NCBI GenBank assembly: GCA_022009775.1
Contig: CP091723.1
Span: 1,178,001-1,242,000 of the forward strand
DNA length: 64,000 nucleotides
Origin: Christensenella sp.
Lineage (GTDB): Bacteria > Bacillota > Clostridia > Christensenellales > CAG-917
Direction: 5' to 3'
A program made the translations under genes and the position numbers. The notes under the pieces were generated by a model. That model was not told where the DNA came from, ran no database searches, and was given only the letters and a program-made list of their open reading frames with translations. Shown one piece after another: positions 19,543 through 29,357 of the stretch. How positions within the stretch are numbered: the stretch's first letter is position 1; each line of letters begins with the position of its first letter.

Positions 19543-21178
19543 ATGGCAAACGGCTACGGCATTTCCAAATGGGAAGACGCAAAACAAATCAATGCGGAAT
19601 TGAAGAACTTGACGAGTCAACCGATTTATTGCGTATCGGAAGACGCTCTCAAACAAATTCTCGATCATTTCAATACAAAGTGTGCAAAGTCCAAAGAAAT
19701 CACGACGGAAGCAAAGAAGTACATCCCCGGCGGCGTACAACACAACCTTGCTTTCAACTATCCGTTCCCCATGTGCATGGAAAAAGCGGCAGGTGCTTAT
19801 CTTTATGACCGTGACGGCAACGAATACATCGATTTCCTTCAGGCAGGCGGTCCGACCATTCTCGGCAGCAACTTTGAACCCGTCAGAGAAAAAGTGTTTG
19901 AATTGCTCAACAACTGCGGTCCCGTAACCGGTCTTTTCCATGAAGGCGAACTCCTTCTTGCAAAGAAAATCAGCGAATTGATGCCTGCGTGCGAAATGTT
20001 CCGTATGCTCGGTTCGGGCACGGAATCCGTCATGGCGGCAATTCGTGTGGCACGTTGCGCAACAAAGAATAAACGCGTCATCAAAGTCGGCGGCGCATAT
20101 CACGGCTGGTCCGATCAAATGGTGTACGGCTTGAAGATTCCCGGAAGCCGTCAATTCCTTGAATCACACGGCATCCCCGGCTCTTACGGCAAGACCGACG
20201 AAGTGCGTCCCAACGACATCAAGATGCTCGAAGAAATGCTTCGCAAGAACACGATGCGTGGCGGCACGGCGGCTGTCATCGTCGAACCTGTCGGTCCCGA
20301 ATCGGGCACTCGTCCCATCGACATGGACTACAACCTTAAAGCAAGAATTCTTGCAAAGAAATACGGCGCACTCTTTATCTTCGACGAAGTCGTCACGGGC
20401 TTCAGAGTCGGTGTTCACGGCGCGGCAGGTTACTTCTTTGAAGAAAACTACGGCTACAAAGTGGACGACACGCCCGTCTTCCTTAACGGTAAACCCTGGA
20501 TTGTCGACGACAAGAAACTCGAAAACGGAAAAGTCGTCAAATTCAAACGCCAAGGCACCGGCAGAGATATGTATCCCGACCTTACGGTGTTCGGCAAAAT
20601 CGTCGCAGGCGGTTATCCGTCGGCAGGCGGCGTAGGCGGCAAGCGCGAATACGTTTCTCTCATGGCTGCAGGCCTTGCGGGTATGGGCAAGAAAGCGTAC
20701 GTCGGCGGCACTCTCGCGGCAAACCCCTTGAGCTCTTATGCAGGGTATCTCGCAATCTGCGAAATCGAAAAGAACAATGCTTGCGAAAAAAGCCGGTCGT
20801 GCAGGCGATCGTCTCGCGGCAGGTCTCAAACAACTCGTCAAGAAATACAATCTTCCGTACGTCGTATACAATCAGGGCAGCATCGTTCACCTTGAATGCA
20901 CGGGCGCAATGAGTTACGACTTCAGCAATATGAGTTTGCTCGGCTCGATCATCCCGATGCTCAAGAAGAAACCCGAAATGCTCAGGAGAAAAGTCGCTAT
21001 GGAACAAATGGGCGCGGCGTATATGGCAAACGGCATCGTTACGTTGGCAGGCAGCCGTCTTTACACTTCGATGGCAGACACCGACGAAATCATCGACGAA
21101 GCACTCCGTCGTTTCGACAACGTGTTCAAGACGGTGGTCAAGTGCGAAGACCCGACAAGATTCGAAAAGAAGAAATAA
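19543..21178 (+). CDS. Class III PLP-dependent aminotransferase, GSA-aminomutase-like (one-base frameshift)
   Basis: Fold-type I PLP enzyme related to glutamate-1-semialdehyde aminomutase and other class III aminotransferases. Visible features are the PLP-binding GSGTESVMAAIRVAR (about 158-172), AYHGWSD, the PLP-nitrogen aspartate D281 in FIFDEVVTGFR, and the Schiff-base lysine K352 in TVFGKIVAGGYPSAGG. An N-terminal extension of about 60 residues and an insert near 305-340 make it larger (544 residues) than true HemL. The frame breaks at A6 (20786-20791); A5 gives NACEKAGRAGDRLAAGLKQL in one frame. No other haem genes are nearby, and a class II aldolase gene follows after 118 bases, so a catabolic amino-acid or amino-sugar role fits better than tetrapyrrole synthesis. 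Substrate unknown. Confidence 0.85.
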
Positions 21179-21186
21179 TAAATTCG

Positions 21187-21212
21187 TCGGCGCACTAATG
21201 CGCCGATGTTTT
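21187..21212 (+). terminator. Terminator after the aminotransferase gene
   Basis: Stem TCGGCGCA/TGCGCCGA with a CTAA loop, then TGTTTTT. The aldolase gene downstream has its own ribosome binding site and probably its own promoter. Confidence 0.75.
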
Positions 21213-21296
21213 TATGTTGCATTTTTCGCAACGTTTGATATAATAAGCGTGACGGCAATAATATATACGTTATTTGCCGCATAAGGAGAACACATC

Positions 21297-22544
21297 ATGA
21301 ACGAATTGATTGTTGCAAACGTCAATAAGTACGCGCGCATGCTCGCAGAAAAGAAATATCTGCAATCGGGTTATATCGCAGTCAAACAAGACGACGGCAT
21401 AGTCATCACCAATCCCAAAATAGATTACGAAAACGTCAAAGAAGAAGATTTGACTTTCGTCAACGACAAGAACATCGAGACGCTCGAAGGCAATTTCAGA
21501 GCGGCGGCGGTCATTCTTTACTGCGCGGTGCGTCAGGACAAGAACGCAGGCGCGGCGGCTATCGTGGACAGCGACAGCACCGTTGCTTTCTCGTCCAAGA
21601 GAAAGACGCTTATGCCCATTCTCGACGATTTGGCGCAAGTGTGCGGCACGTCAATCAAATGCGCGGCAAAGAACGTTGCGTCTGACGTAGTGGCGGCACT
21701 CTCGGGACAACGCAACGTATGTTTGCTTCCCGACGCCGGCGCGGTTGTCACGGGACGTACGCTTGACGAAGTGTTCACGGCAACTCTCGTGCTCGACAAA
21801 GCTTGCAACGCGGAAATTCTTGCGGAAAGCAAAGGCGGCACCGACCATATGAACGCCTTTTACGCTTTCCTTGAACACGTCGTGTTCAAACTCAAATATT
21901 CCAAGACCAACCAAAAGCAACAAAAGGCGGCTGAAACGGGCTCGGAAGAAAAGAAAGAAGAAAGACAAACCGCAGTCGTGACCGACGAAGAAAAGAAAAT
22001 TGCGCAAGACATCAAAGACGCAGGCGTGAGACTTCTCGACGAAAATCTCGTTCAAGGCACGTGGGGCAACATCGCCGTCAGACTTGACGCCAAATTTATG
22101 CTCGCAACGCCGTCGGGTATCGACTACGTAATGCTTCAACCCGAGCAAATGGCAAAAGTCGATATGCAGTCTCTCGAATGGACGGGCACGAACAAAGCCA
22201 CCAGCGAAAAGGGTATTCACGCAATTCTTCTTTCAAAAGGCGACGGCGTCAATGCAAGCATTCACACGCACCCGTTCTACGGCTGCATTCTTGCAGCAAT
22301 GAACAAGGCAATGCCCGTTCCCGAAAAGTATCAGGACGTTCTCGGCAAAGAAATTCCTTGTGCAAAGCCTGCGCTTCCCGGCACGAACGGTCTCGTCAAA
22401 AACGTTGCCGCGGCAATCGGTGACGCACCTGCGTGCTTTATGGCACATCACGGCGTAATCGTGCGCGGAAAAGACCTTGACGACGCGTTTGCGATTTGCA
22501 GAGCACTCGAAGACGCTTGCCGCGATTATCTTACGCAAGAATGA
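21297..22544 (+). CDS. Class II aldolase/adducin family protein with degenerate N-terminal duplicate
   Basis: Zinc-dependent aldolase-type protein of 415 residues. The C-terminal half (from about 228) is a complete class II aldolase/adducin domain: TWGNIAVRL, the metal-binding ASIHTHPFYG and a second histidine pair in FMAHHGVIVRGKDLDDAF. The N-terminal half (1-195) has the same order of segments (VAFSSKRKTLMPILDDLAQV, LPDAGAVVTGRTLDEVF) but lacks the HTH and HHG histidines, so it looks like an inactivated copy. A Lys/Glu-rich linker joins them. AAGGAG lies eight bases before the ATG. Known relatives act on fuculose-, ribulose- or rhamnulose-phosphates; the substrate here is not readable. The neighbouring aminotransferase suggests a shared pathway. 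Confidence 0.85.
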   Translation: MNELIVANVNKYARMLAEKKYLQSGYIAVKQDDGIVITNPKIDYENVKEEDLTFVNDKNIETLEGNFRAAAVILYCAVRQDKNAGAAAIVDSDSTVAFSSKRKTLMPILDDLAQVCGTSIKCAAKNVASDVVAALSGQRNVCLLPDAGAVVTGRTLDEVFTATLVLDKACNAEILAESKGGTDHMNAFYAFLEHVVFKLKYSKTNQKQQKAAETGSEEKKEERQTAVVTDEEKKIAQDIKDAGVRLLDENLVQGTWGNIAVRLDAKFMLATPSGIDYVMLQPEQMAKVDMQSLEWTGTNKATSEKGIHAILLSKGDGVNASIHTHPFYGCILAAMNKAMPVPEKYQDVLGKEIPCAKPALPGTNGLVKNVAAAIGDAPACFMAHHGVIVRGKDLDDAFAICRALEDACRDYLTQE

Positions 22545-22565
22545 TTTTGCAAAACTAAAAAGTAT

Positions 22566-22595
22566 TCGGGCGCAAAATTGCGCCCGATATTTTTT
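22566..22595 (+). terminator. Terminator after the class II aldolase gene
   Basis: Perfect ten-base stem TCGGGCGCAA/TTGCGCCCGA, two-base spacer, then TATTTTTT. Confidence 0.85.
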
Positions 22596-22646
22596 ATCTC
22601 GAAACTAATATGCCTAAGGCAATGCCTTACTTTTTAAAAACCGACG

Positions 22647-22934
22647 ATGAACGTATATCAAATAATAATCACCTGCACAATAGCAATCATGTCAATCATA
22701 GGCTTAACGCTTATGGGCGTGGACAAGGCAAAAGCAAAGAAAGGGGAGTGGCGCATAAAGGAAGCGACGCTTTTCGCATTTGCGATACTTTTCGGAGCAG
22801 TCGGCTCGACGCTCGGAATGCTCGTGTTCCGTCACAAAACGAAACACTGGTACTTTGCAGTGTTCTTTCCGCTCCTTGCGCTCGTTGACGTTGCGCTTTA
22901 CGCAGTGGGAATGTGGCAGTTGGCACTTTTGTAA
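22647..22934 (+). CDS. DUF1294 family membrane protein
   Basis: A 95-residue membrane protein with three hydrophobic segments (about 4-24, 41-60, 70-92). The DUF1294 pattern is present: an early GVDKAKAKKGEWRI motif (family consensus D-K-x-x-A-x-x-x-x-R-x-x-E), then FGAVGSTLGMLVFRHKTKH. The function of the family is not known. No clear Shine-Dalgarno sequence precedes the ATG, although the protein starts as the family does. It stands alone between two terminators. Confidence 0.85.
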   Translation: MNVYQIIITCTIAIMSIIGLTLMGVDKAKAKKGEWRIKEATLFAFAILFGAVGSTLGMLVFRHKTKHWYFAVFFPLLALVDVALYAVGMWQLALL

Positions 22935-23054
22935 ATAACACTTGAAATCGTGTATACAAAAATTGCATCGAAAGCGGGTTTTACCGCGTTTAGCGAAAAT
23001 CGCAGATGCAGTCACGTTTGGCAATTTGCAAATTATAATACGGCGACGAAAAGA

Positions 23055-23085
23055 AAAAACGGACTTGAAACTCAAGTCCGTTTTT
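23055..23085. terminator. Bidirectional terminator between DUF1294 and sulfatase genes
   Basis: Fourteen-base stem AAAAACGGACTTGA/TCAAGTCCGTTTTT with a three-base loop serves both convergent genes. Confidence 0.88.
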
Positions 23086-23103
23086 GCGTTATTATTCGAT
23101 TGA

Positions 23104-25233
23104 TTATTTGATTATGCCGCGACGGTTGGTCTTCATCTCGTCTCTGAACGCTTTGAGTTCGGCGTTGAGAAGAGCGGCGACTTCGGGAAGGTCTTTGGAT
23201 ACGGAATAACCTTCCGCAGGGTCTGTGTCAAGGTTGAACAGATAGTTTTTATACACCTGGTCGATGAATGCGGAGTTTTCCGTGCGCACCTTGTCGAAAT
23301 ATTTGAAGTCGTACACTTTGCCGTTCACTTCGACAGCCATTTGCACGGCCTGACATTTGCCTTTTTTGAGATAGAAGAGTTTGTCGTGCACGCGCGTGGA
23401 AGTGGGGACGTTTGCCTGCCACAAGTCGTACAAGTCCGCACCGTCGATTATGCGGTCGGTGGGCAGATACACTTTGCCGTCTCCGTCCGTAATGCCGCAA
23501 TAGCGGAGAATCGTGTTGAAAAGGTCAAAGTTCATGCTGCTCGCGTCGATATGCTTTGTCGTGCCGACGGTTGCGAGTTCCGATTTTTTCTTGTTTGCGA
23601 CGTTGCCTTCATCGGTGCGTTCGGCGTTGTTTGTCCATTGATAATACTCGTACGTTTCGCTTGCAATAGCACTGCCTTTGCCGAGATTGCCGTTGGGATA
23701 ACTTGCGATGATAGGCACTTTCATGCCGCCTTCGAAAGTTGTGTTCTTTCTGCCGCGCATATCGCCGGTGACGCCTTCGCGGCCGGGGCCGTTGTCGGAC
23801 GTGAACACGATGAGCGTGTTGTCATAAAGCGAGCCTGAACCATTGGGATCGGGCGTGTTTTTCAAATAGTTGAGAATGTCTCCGAGATACTTGTCAAACT
23901 CTTCGAGACAGTCGATATACGTATCGTCGGCGGTGTCGCCCTTGCCGCTTCCGTCGTTGTTGGAGTAAATGGGGAAGTGCGGCCACGGCGTCGTGTAATA
24001 CGCAAGGAATTTTTCGTTCTTTTCAACGGACGCTTCGATGAAGTTGAGCATTTGCGCGGTGAGAAGTCTCGTGCTGTCCGATTGGTCGAGATTTTCCTTG
24101 TGAGTGCGCACTTCTTTGCTTGTGAAGTTGCCGTTTTCGTCAACTTTGTCTTCCACCCAGTTGTACGGCGTCATGTCGTTGACATAATAACTGCCGTAGA
24201 AATAATCGAATCCCTGATTTGTCGGCAGGTATTGACCGTAGTCGCCGAGATTCCATTTGCCTATGCAGCCCGTGTTGTATCCTGCCGCCTGCAAGACTTC
24301 CGCAAACGTGATTTCGTCGCCGAGAATTCCGTCCACGTTGCAAAGGAATTGATAGGGATTAAGGAAGTGCGTGGGAGACCACGGATTTGACATAATATCG
24401 CTTGGGAACACGACGTTGTCGAGATATCCGCGCGATGAGTATCTGCCCGTGAGAATGGAAAATCTTGAAGGAGAGCACACGGGAGAGGCGGAATAGAAGT
24501 TGTCCATCATAATGCCGCCGTCCGCTATGGAGTCGATGTTGGGGGTGTTTATAGTTGCTTTGTCGCTTCCGAGATAACTGTATGCGGATATGTCGCTGTA
24601 CGCCATATCGTCCATCAAAATCACGAGAACGTTGGGAGAATTCGAGTTTGTCGAATACTTGTCGGCAACGCTTTTGAGATAATCGTCGTGGCCTTGTTGC
24701 AAACTCTCGCAAGTCGGGCGCAAGCGCAGATTGTAGAAAAATACGTTGATAATCGCCGTGCCTGCCATAAGGAACGCACACACTGCGCAAGTCACGCGAA
24801 GCGCAAGTTGTTTCTTCACGAGTTTGTCGGCAACGTACACGAAAGTCGCAAGCAGAACGGGGAAGAGAACGAGCACGAAATTGTACCAGAGATTCTTCCC
24901 GAAACTTTCCGCGCCCCATATAAGAAAATACACGAAAAGTCCGCACATGCAGACGATATAGGAAATCCACAGATAAAGCCCGACGTTCTTTTTTGAAAGC
25001 AGTCTTGCAAAAACAAGCACGCCTGCGACTATGCCGAGTATGTCTGCAACGAGCGGCAGAAAATTGTAGCCCGTGCACCACATGACAAGCATAAACGCAC
25101 TGCAAAGCGCAAGATACACGATGTCGAATATGCGTTTCGACTTGTCAACGTGCATGATTTTTTGTTCGGCTTGAACCGTTTCGTCTTCGACGGCGGTTTC
25201 CGCGACGTTTTCGACGTTGAAGTTTTCGTCCAT
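23104..25233 (-). CDS. Membrane-anchored Cys-type sulfatase
   Basis: A 709-residue enzyme. It has an acidic cytosolic leader (1-33), about five membrane spans (35-168), and an extracytoplasmic alkaline-phosphatase-fold sulfatase domain. The metal pair is in VILMDDMAYSD (D208, D209). The formylglycine signature is PVCSPSR with Cys253, that is C-x-P-x-R; this cysteine must be oxidised to formylglycine, which anaerobes do with a radical SAM maturase such as the one at 42.4 kb. TSDNGPGREG holds further ligand residues. The layout of spans plus outer catalytic domain resembles LtaS/EptA-type enzymes, but those use Thr, so sulfate ester cleavage is more likely. It lies 53 bases after trkH and may share that transcript. 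Confidence 0.88.
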   Translation of the reverse strand: MDENFNVENVAETAVEDETVQAEQKIMHVDKSKRIFDIVYLALCSAFMLVMWCTGYNFLPLVADILGIVAGVLVFARLLSKKNVGLYLWISYIVCMCGLFVYFLIWGAESFGKNLWYNFVLVLFPVLLATFVYVADKLVKKQLALRVTCAVCAFLMAGTAIINVFFYNLRLRPTCESLQQGHDDYLKSVADKYSTNSNSPNVLVILMDDMAYSDISAYSYLGSDKATINTPNIDSIADGGIMMDNFYSASPVCSPSRFSILTGRYSSRGYLDNVVFPSDIMSNPWSPTHFLNPYQFLCNVDGILGDEITFAEVLQAAGYNTGCIGKWNLGDYGQYLPTNQGFDYFYGSYYVNDMTPYNWVEDKVDENGNFTSKEVRTHKENLDQSDSTRLLTAQMLNFIEASVEKNEKFLAYYTTPWPHFPIYSNNDGSGKGDTADDTYIDCLEEFDKYLGDILNYLKNTPDPNGSGSLYDNTLIVFTSDNGPGREGVTGDMRGRKNTTFEGGMKVPIIASYPNGNLGKGSAIASETYEYYQWTNNAERTDEGNVANKKKSELATVGTTKHIDASSMNFDLFNTILRYCGITDGDGKVYLPTDRIIDGADLYDLWQANVPTSTRVHDKLFYLKKGKCQAVQMAVEVNGKVYDFKYFDKVRTENSAFIDQVYKNYLFNLDTDPAEGYSVSKDLPEVAALLNAELKAFRDEMKTNRRGIIK

Positions 25234-25286
25234 AGTATTGCCCCTTTATGTTTTACTTTCCGCCTTTTGAGCGGCAATTTGTTTTT

Positions 25287-26939
25287 TCAGTCGTTGTGTT
25301 CGTCATTTTGCGGTATCGTTTCTTCCGCAAAGACGTTTTCTGAGTTTTCGGCTTCGACTTGGTCGTCGCTTTCGTTTTCGAGTGCGTCTCTTTCAAGTTC
25401 TCGACTGCTGTATTTTTTGACGATTTTTCTTATCGTGCGTTTCTTTGCGCCTTGAATCTTGTTTTGCGCTTTCTTCCAAGAGTTCGGAGTGAAGAGAAGA
25501 AGAATGGGGAATATTTCAAGACGACCGAGCAGCATATCGAAGCAAAGCACGAGTTTCGCAAAGATATTGTATCCTGCAAAGTTGCCCGTCGGGCCCACTG
25601 CGCCGATGCCGGGACCTATGTTGTTGAAACATGCGATAACGGCAGAGAAGTTTGTCTCGAAACTGCTGTACTCACCCGAAAAACCGTTTTTGCCTATCGA
25701 CACGAGTATCGTCGATATTATGATAATGGAGATGTAAATGATGAAGAAACTTTGTGCGTTGCGAAGCGTAGTTTCGTCAACCGGCTTGCCGTCCATTTTA
25801 ACGGTACAAACGGAGCGCGGAGACAGCGTTTTTTTGACGTTGAGAAGTGAAGTCTTGCCGAGCATGACAAAACGCGACACTTTGAGACCGCCTGCCGTTG
25901 AGCCTGCGCAACCGCCTATGCACATTGCAATCAGCAGCACCACTTGGCTGAGTACCGGCCATTTGGTGAAGTCTGCCGTGCCAAAGCCCGACGTGCTTAT
26001 CAACGACGCAACGTTGAAGGTGACGTCCCGTAGTGCATTGACAAAGGTGTAGCCGCCGCTTACGCAAAGATTGGTTATTATAATTGCAACGGCACTAAAG
26101 TAAATACCGAAGAACCAGCCGAGTTCTTCGTTTTTCACCGTCTTGAAGAAGTGTCCTACGAGAATAAGGTAGTACACGTTGAAGTTGACGGAGAATATGA
26201 GCATAAACACGGTGAGCGTAACTTCGATGCCGACCGAGTTGTATGCCGCTATACTTGCGTTTCGCACCGAAAAACCGCCCGTGGACGCTGTGGAAAACGC
26301 CGTGCAGAAACTGTCGAACACAGGCATTTTAAGACCGCAAAGTATGCAAACGAGTATGAGCGTAAGCACGACGTAGATTGCGTAAAGAATCATCGAAGTG
26401 AAACGCAGTTTGCTCACCAGTTTTCCGAATTGCGGGCCGGGAACTTCCGCTTTTGCAAGAGCGGTTGACATTTTGTCGTTTTTGGGAATGAGCGCGATAA
26501 CGAAAACGAGAACGCCCATGCCGCCGATAAATTGGGTGAAAGCACGCCAAAACAGCAAAGATTTGGGCAAAGCCTCAACGTTGGTGAGAATGCTCGATCC
26601 CGTTGTGGTGTAGCCCGAAACCGTCTCGAAAAGTGCGTCGATATAGTTGGGAATATAGCCCGACACTCTGAACGGGATTGCGCTGATAAGCGCAACGAAA
26701 ATCCAGAACAGACCACACATTGCAAAGCCGCTTGTGGAACGCATCTCTCGCTTGCTCTTGGGCGGGCGCACGAGAAGACCTATCACGCCTATCACAAGAC
26801 ACACGCCCACCGCTATGCCGAAAGCAAGAATGGTGGTGTCTTCGTGCATGCCGATAGCCATAAAAAGCGGTATGCACATCAGCGCGCCGATGATAATGGC
26901 AATCTCGCCCAATACGAACGTCATCAAACGAAAATTCAT
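25287..26939 (-). CDS. trkH: Trk/Ktr-type potassium uptake channel subunit
   Basis: Potassium-translocating membrane subunit of 550 residues with four M1-P-M2 repeats. Pore-loop glycine segments are visible as SGYTTTGSSI, STGGFSVRNASI, STSGFGTADF and FNNIGPGIGAVGPTGNF, which matches the TrkH/KtrB selectivity filters. After the last span comes a charged C-terminal tail of about 60 residues ending in an acidic stretch (DALENESDDQVEAENSEN), unusual for TrkH. AAGGAG lies before the ATG. It starts nine bases after the trkA stop, forming a trkA-trkH operon. Gating by TrkA and indirectly by c-di-AMP is expected from the family. Confidence 0.94.
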   Translation of the reverse strand: MNFRLMTFVLGEIAIIIGALMCIPLFMAIGMHEDTTILAFGIAVGVCLVIGVIGLLVRPPKSKREMRSTSGFAMCGLFWIFVALISAIPFRVSGYIPNYIDALFETVSGYTTTGSSILTNVEALPKSLLFWRAFTQFIGGMGVLVFVIALIPKNDKMSTALAKAEVPGPQFGKLVSKLRFTSMILYAIYVVLTLILVCILCGLKMPVFDSFCTAFSTASTGGFSVRNASIAAYNSVGIEVTLTVFMLIFSVNFNVYYLILVGHFFKTVKNEELGWFFGIYFSAVAIIITNLCVSGGYTFVNALRDVTFNVASLISTSGFGTADFTKWPVLSQVVLLIAMCIGGCAGSTAGGLKVSRFVMLGKTSLLNVKKTLSPRSVCTVKMDGKPVDETTLRNAQSFFIIYISIIIISTILVSIGKNGFSGEYSSFETNFSAVIACFNNIGPGIGAVGPTGNFAGYNIFAKLVLCFDMLLGRLEIFPILLLFTPNSWKKAQNKIQGAKKRTIRKIVKKYSSRELERDALENESDDQVEAENSENVFAEETIPQNDEHND

Positions 26940-26948
26940 ACTTTCTCC

Positions 26949-28301
26949 TTAGAAATCGAGAATGTCTTTCAAGTCGTCAAGACCTTCTTCAAGCGTGACG
27001 ATTATCACGTTGTCGCCGAGTTTGATCACGTCTTGCCCGGACGGTGTTATCAATTCGCCCTTGCGGATGATGCCCGCAACGAGCAAATGTTTTTTGAGAT
27101 TGAGCTGTTGGATGGGCACGTCAAAACGCTTGAAGTTTTCTTTCGCTTCGAATTCGAGAATCTCGGTGGTGTCGTCAATGATGTGGAACACGCGTTTTAC
27201 GGTGCTGCCTTGTGCGTTGCCTATGAGTCTTACGAAGCGGATAATACGGTCGGTAGTGGACGTTTTTGTGGACACCGCGCTGTAAATGCCACTCTTTTGC
27301 AACATATCGTAATAGCCGAGTTGGTCGATTTTGGTGATGACTTTCGGCACATCCTGCGACGTTGCAAACATACTCATAATGATGTTTTGCTCGTCCATAT
27401 TGGCAAGCGCGACGAAAGCGTCTGTGGTGGCAAGTCCTTCTTCGAGAAGAAGTTCCTGATCGGTGCCGTCGCCCAAAATGACGTTGATTTTCTTGAAGTC
27501 TTCGGAGAATATAGACGCTTTTTGCGGGTCTTTTTCAATGAGTTTTGCGTGAATACCGATTTTGTCGAGTTCCTTGCAAAGATAATACGCAGTCGTTGAG
27601 CCGCCCACGATGATTGCGTCTTTTGCCTGTCTGTTCCAACCGAGATGTTTGAAGAATAGAGAGATGTGTTTCATTGTTGCGGTGACGAACAATCTGTCGC
27701 CTGCCTGAATGACGAAATCTCCCGTCGGAATGATTGCCTTGTCGTCTCTTTGCGCCGCACAGATAAGCACTTTTTCTTTGAATATGCTGCCGAGTTTTTT
27801 GAGCGGAAGCCCCACGAGCGGAGAGTCTTCCGACACGAGAAATTCGACGAGTTCGACTTTGCCGTTGCTGAATTCGTTCACCTTGATTGCGCTGGGGAAG
27901 CGAAGCATACGGCTTATTTCGAGTGCCGCTTCGTATTGCGGATTGACCATAAGGCTCAATCCCAAATCTCCTTCGTTTTTGAAAAGGTCGAGATATTCGG
28001 GCTTGGACGCACGCGCAATAGTCTTCTTTGCACCGAGTTTTTTTGCGATGATGCAGCAGAGTATATTCAGTTCGTCGTGGTTGGTCGCGCCTATGAAAAG
28101 GTCGGAGTGTTGCACGCCCGCTTCTTTAAGCACGTTTGTGCTCGCGCCGTTGCCGATGACGCCTTTTACGTCAAATTTGTTGACTGCGTTTTCGATTTTT
28201 TGCGCGTTGATGTCGATGACCACGATGTTGTGGCCTTCGTCGACAAGTTCCTGCATAAGAGTCGTGCCCACAGATCCGAGACCGCTGATGACAATTTCCA
28301 T
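26949..28301 (-). CDS. trkA: Trk potassium transporter peripheral subunit TrkA
   Basis: Cytosolic nucleotide-binding gating ring subunit of 450 residues with two tandem RCK_N/RCK_C units. The first Rossmann motif is MEIVISGLGSVGTTLMQELV with the acidic residue in VVIDIN; the second is DAIIVGGSTTAYYLCKELDK. The RCK_C halves are at about 140-220 and 365-450 (VPIQQLNLKKHLLVAGIIRK, SGQDVIKLGDNVIIVTLEEG). The size is that of two-domain TrkA, not the shorter KtrA. AAGGAGAAAT precedes the ATG. It is the first gene of the trkA-trkH pair. RCK_C domains are known c-di-AMP receptors in Bacillota, but binding cannot be seen here. Confidence 0.95.
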   Translation of the reverse strand: MEIVISGLGSVGTTLMQELVDEGHNIVVIDINAQKIENAVNKFDVKGVIGNGASTNVLKEAGVQHSDLFIGATNHDELNILCCIIAKKLGAKKTIARASKPEYLDLFKNEGDLGLSLMVNPQYEAALEISRMLRFPSAIKVNEFSNGKVELVEFLVSEDSPLVGLPLKKLGSIFKEKVLICAAQRDDKAIIPTGDFVIQAGDRLFVTATMKHISLFFKHLGWNRQAKDAIIVGGSTTAYYLCKELDKIGIHAKLIEKDPQKASIFSEDFKKINVILGDGTDQELLLEEGLATTDAFVALANMDEQNIIMSMFATSQDVPKVITKIDQLGYYDMLQKSGIYSAVSTKTSTTDRIIRFVRLIGNAQGSTVKRVFHIIDDTTEILEFEAKENFKRFDVPIQQLNLKKHLLVAGIIRKGELITPSGQDVIKLGDNVIIVTLEEGLDDLKDILDF

Positions 28302-28425
28302 ATTTCTCCTTTTGGACGATTTTAGGATATTATGATAAAGTATTATAACACTTATTTATAACTATAACAAGCAAAAATCGCAGGGTATGATTTTATGTGA
28401 CGAACGCTTGAAAAAGCGCAAAAAA

Positions 28426-28455
28426 AAAAGCACGCGGTTGCGTGCTTTTTAATAA
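28426..28455 (-). terminator. Terminator of the DUF5058 operon
   Basis: Stem AAAAAGCACGC/GCGTGCTTTTT with a four-base GGTT loop, ten bases beyond the stop of the 28465 gene, isolating trkA from it. Confidence 0.85.
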
Positions 28456-28464
28456 GCGTTTTCG

Positions 28465-29346
28465 TCAGTCAACGCTGTCAACGTCTTCTGACGTTTCTAT
28501 TGCGATTTCTTCTTCAAGTTGCTTTTCGCTTTCGTCCGGAATGCTTTCTGCGCTTTGGCAATTTTCGTTTTCCGATTCGCTATCTTGCGGATTTATCGTA
28601 ATTTCTTCGTTTGCGATTTGAGAAAGGCGGTCGGTTTCCTGTTGTGCTTTTTGTTTTTTCTTCTGCCTTACAATTTGCAATCCCGCAAACAGAGCGGAGA
28701 GTGCGATGCCGACAAACAGATACGCCGAGCCGACGTTGACTTTAAGGAAGCCGAGTATAATGGAAAGCACGACGATGCAAGCAAGCGGAAGAGCCGCAAG
28801 TTTGATGTTTTTGACTATGTATTTTCCGCCGAGCGATCCGAAGAGTGCATAGACGACGCATGTGAACGCAGGCATAATCCAGTCGTTTGCCATGATCGCG
28901 TCTCTTAGATTGCTCACCGCGAGTATGAGAACGAAAAGCGCGATGATGACAGCCGTCACGAGAGTGCTGACGGCAACAGAGAGCGTTGCAACCACTTCGT
29001 TTTCTTCAGTGCCGAGTTTCGTGTCGCAAATTTCCTGAGCCTTGACTACGCAGGGAATTTTAAGGTTTGAAAGATTTCCCGTGATGAACGCAAGGTACGC
29101 GCTGTTCGTGCCGAGCATCGGAGAATAGATGATAGGTTCGACGACACCCGACAGGAAGTTGATGATGAAAGGAATGAGCACGGCAGGGGACGCCATAACC
29201 GCCATGTTCGGTTTCACTCCGTAGTAAAGACATATCGTTGTCGGAACTGCAAAGAAAAGAGCAAGTGCGAACGCCGTCCAAATTTTGCCTATGATGTGAT
29301 TTTTGAGATTGTAGTCGTTTGCGACTTTGATTCTTTCTTTTTTCAT
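28465..29346 (-). CDS. Multi-span membrane protein, partner of DUF5058
   Basis: A 293-residue membrane protein that I cannot assign to a characterised family. Six to seven hydrophobic segments occupy about 20-225 (for example AFALALFFAVPTTICLYYGV and AVSTLVTAVIIALFVLILAV), with the conserved-looking SPMLGTNSAYLAFITGNLSNLK between them. The last 65 residues are cytosolic, acidic and of low complexity. Start 29346 is preferred over 29418 because AAGGGGG lies seven bases upstream and MKKERIKVAN begins the protein. It begins 12 bases after the DUF5058 gene, so the two are co-transcribed and may form one transporter, which is an inference from pairing. Confidence 0.75.
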   Translation of the reverse strand: MKKERIKVANDYNLKNHIIGKIWTAFALALFFAVPTTICLYYGVKPNMAVMASPAVLIPFIINFLSGVVEPIIYSPMLGTNSAYLAFITGNLSNLKIPCVVKAQEICDTKLGTEENEVVATLSVAVSTLVTAVIIALFVLILAVSNLRDAIMANDWIMPAFTCVVYALFGSLGGKYIVKNIKLAALPLACIVVLSIILGFLKVNVGSAYLFVGIALSALFAGLQIVRQKKKQKAQQETDRLSQIANEEITINPQDSESENENCQSAESIPDESEKQLEEEIAIETSEDVDSVD

Positions 29347-29357
29347 AGCGCACCCCC

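Noticed and set aside
19543..21178. HemL (haem biosynthesis) as the specific identity of the class III aminotransferase
   Set aside because: The protein is about 110 residues longer than HemL, has an extra insert, and no other haem gene is near.
23104..25233. Lipoteichoic acid synthase (LtaS) as the identity of the sulfatase-fold protein
   Set aside because: LtaS uses a catalytic Thr, while this protein has C-x-P-x-R, the signature of formylglycine sulfatases, and SDNG-type sulfatase motifs.
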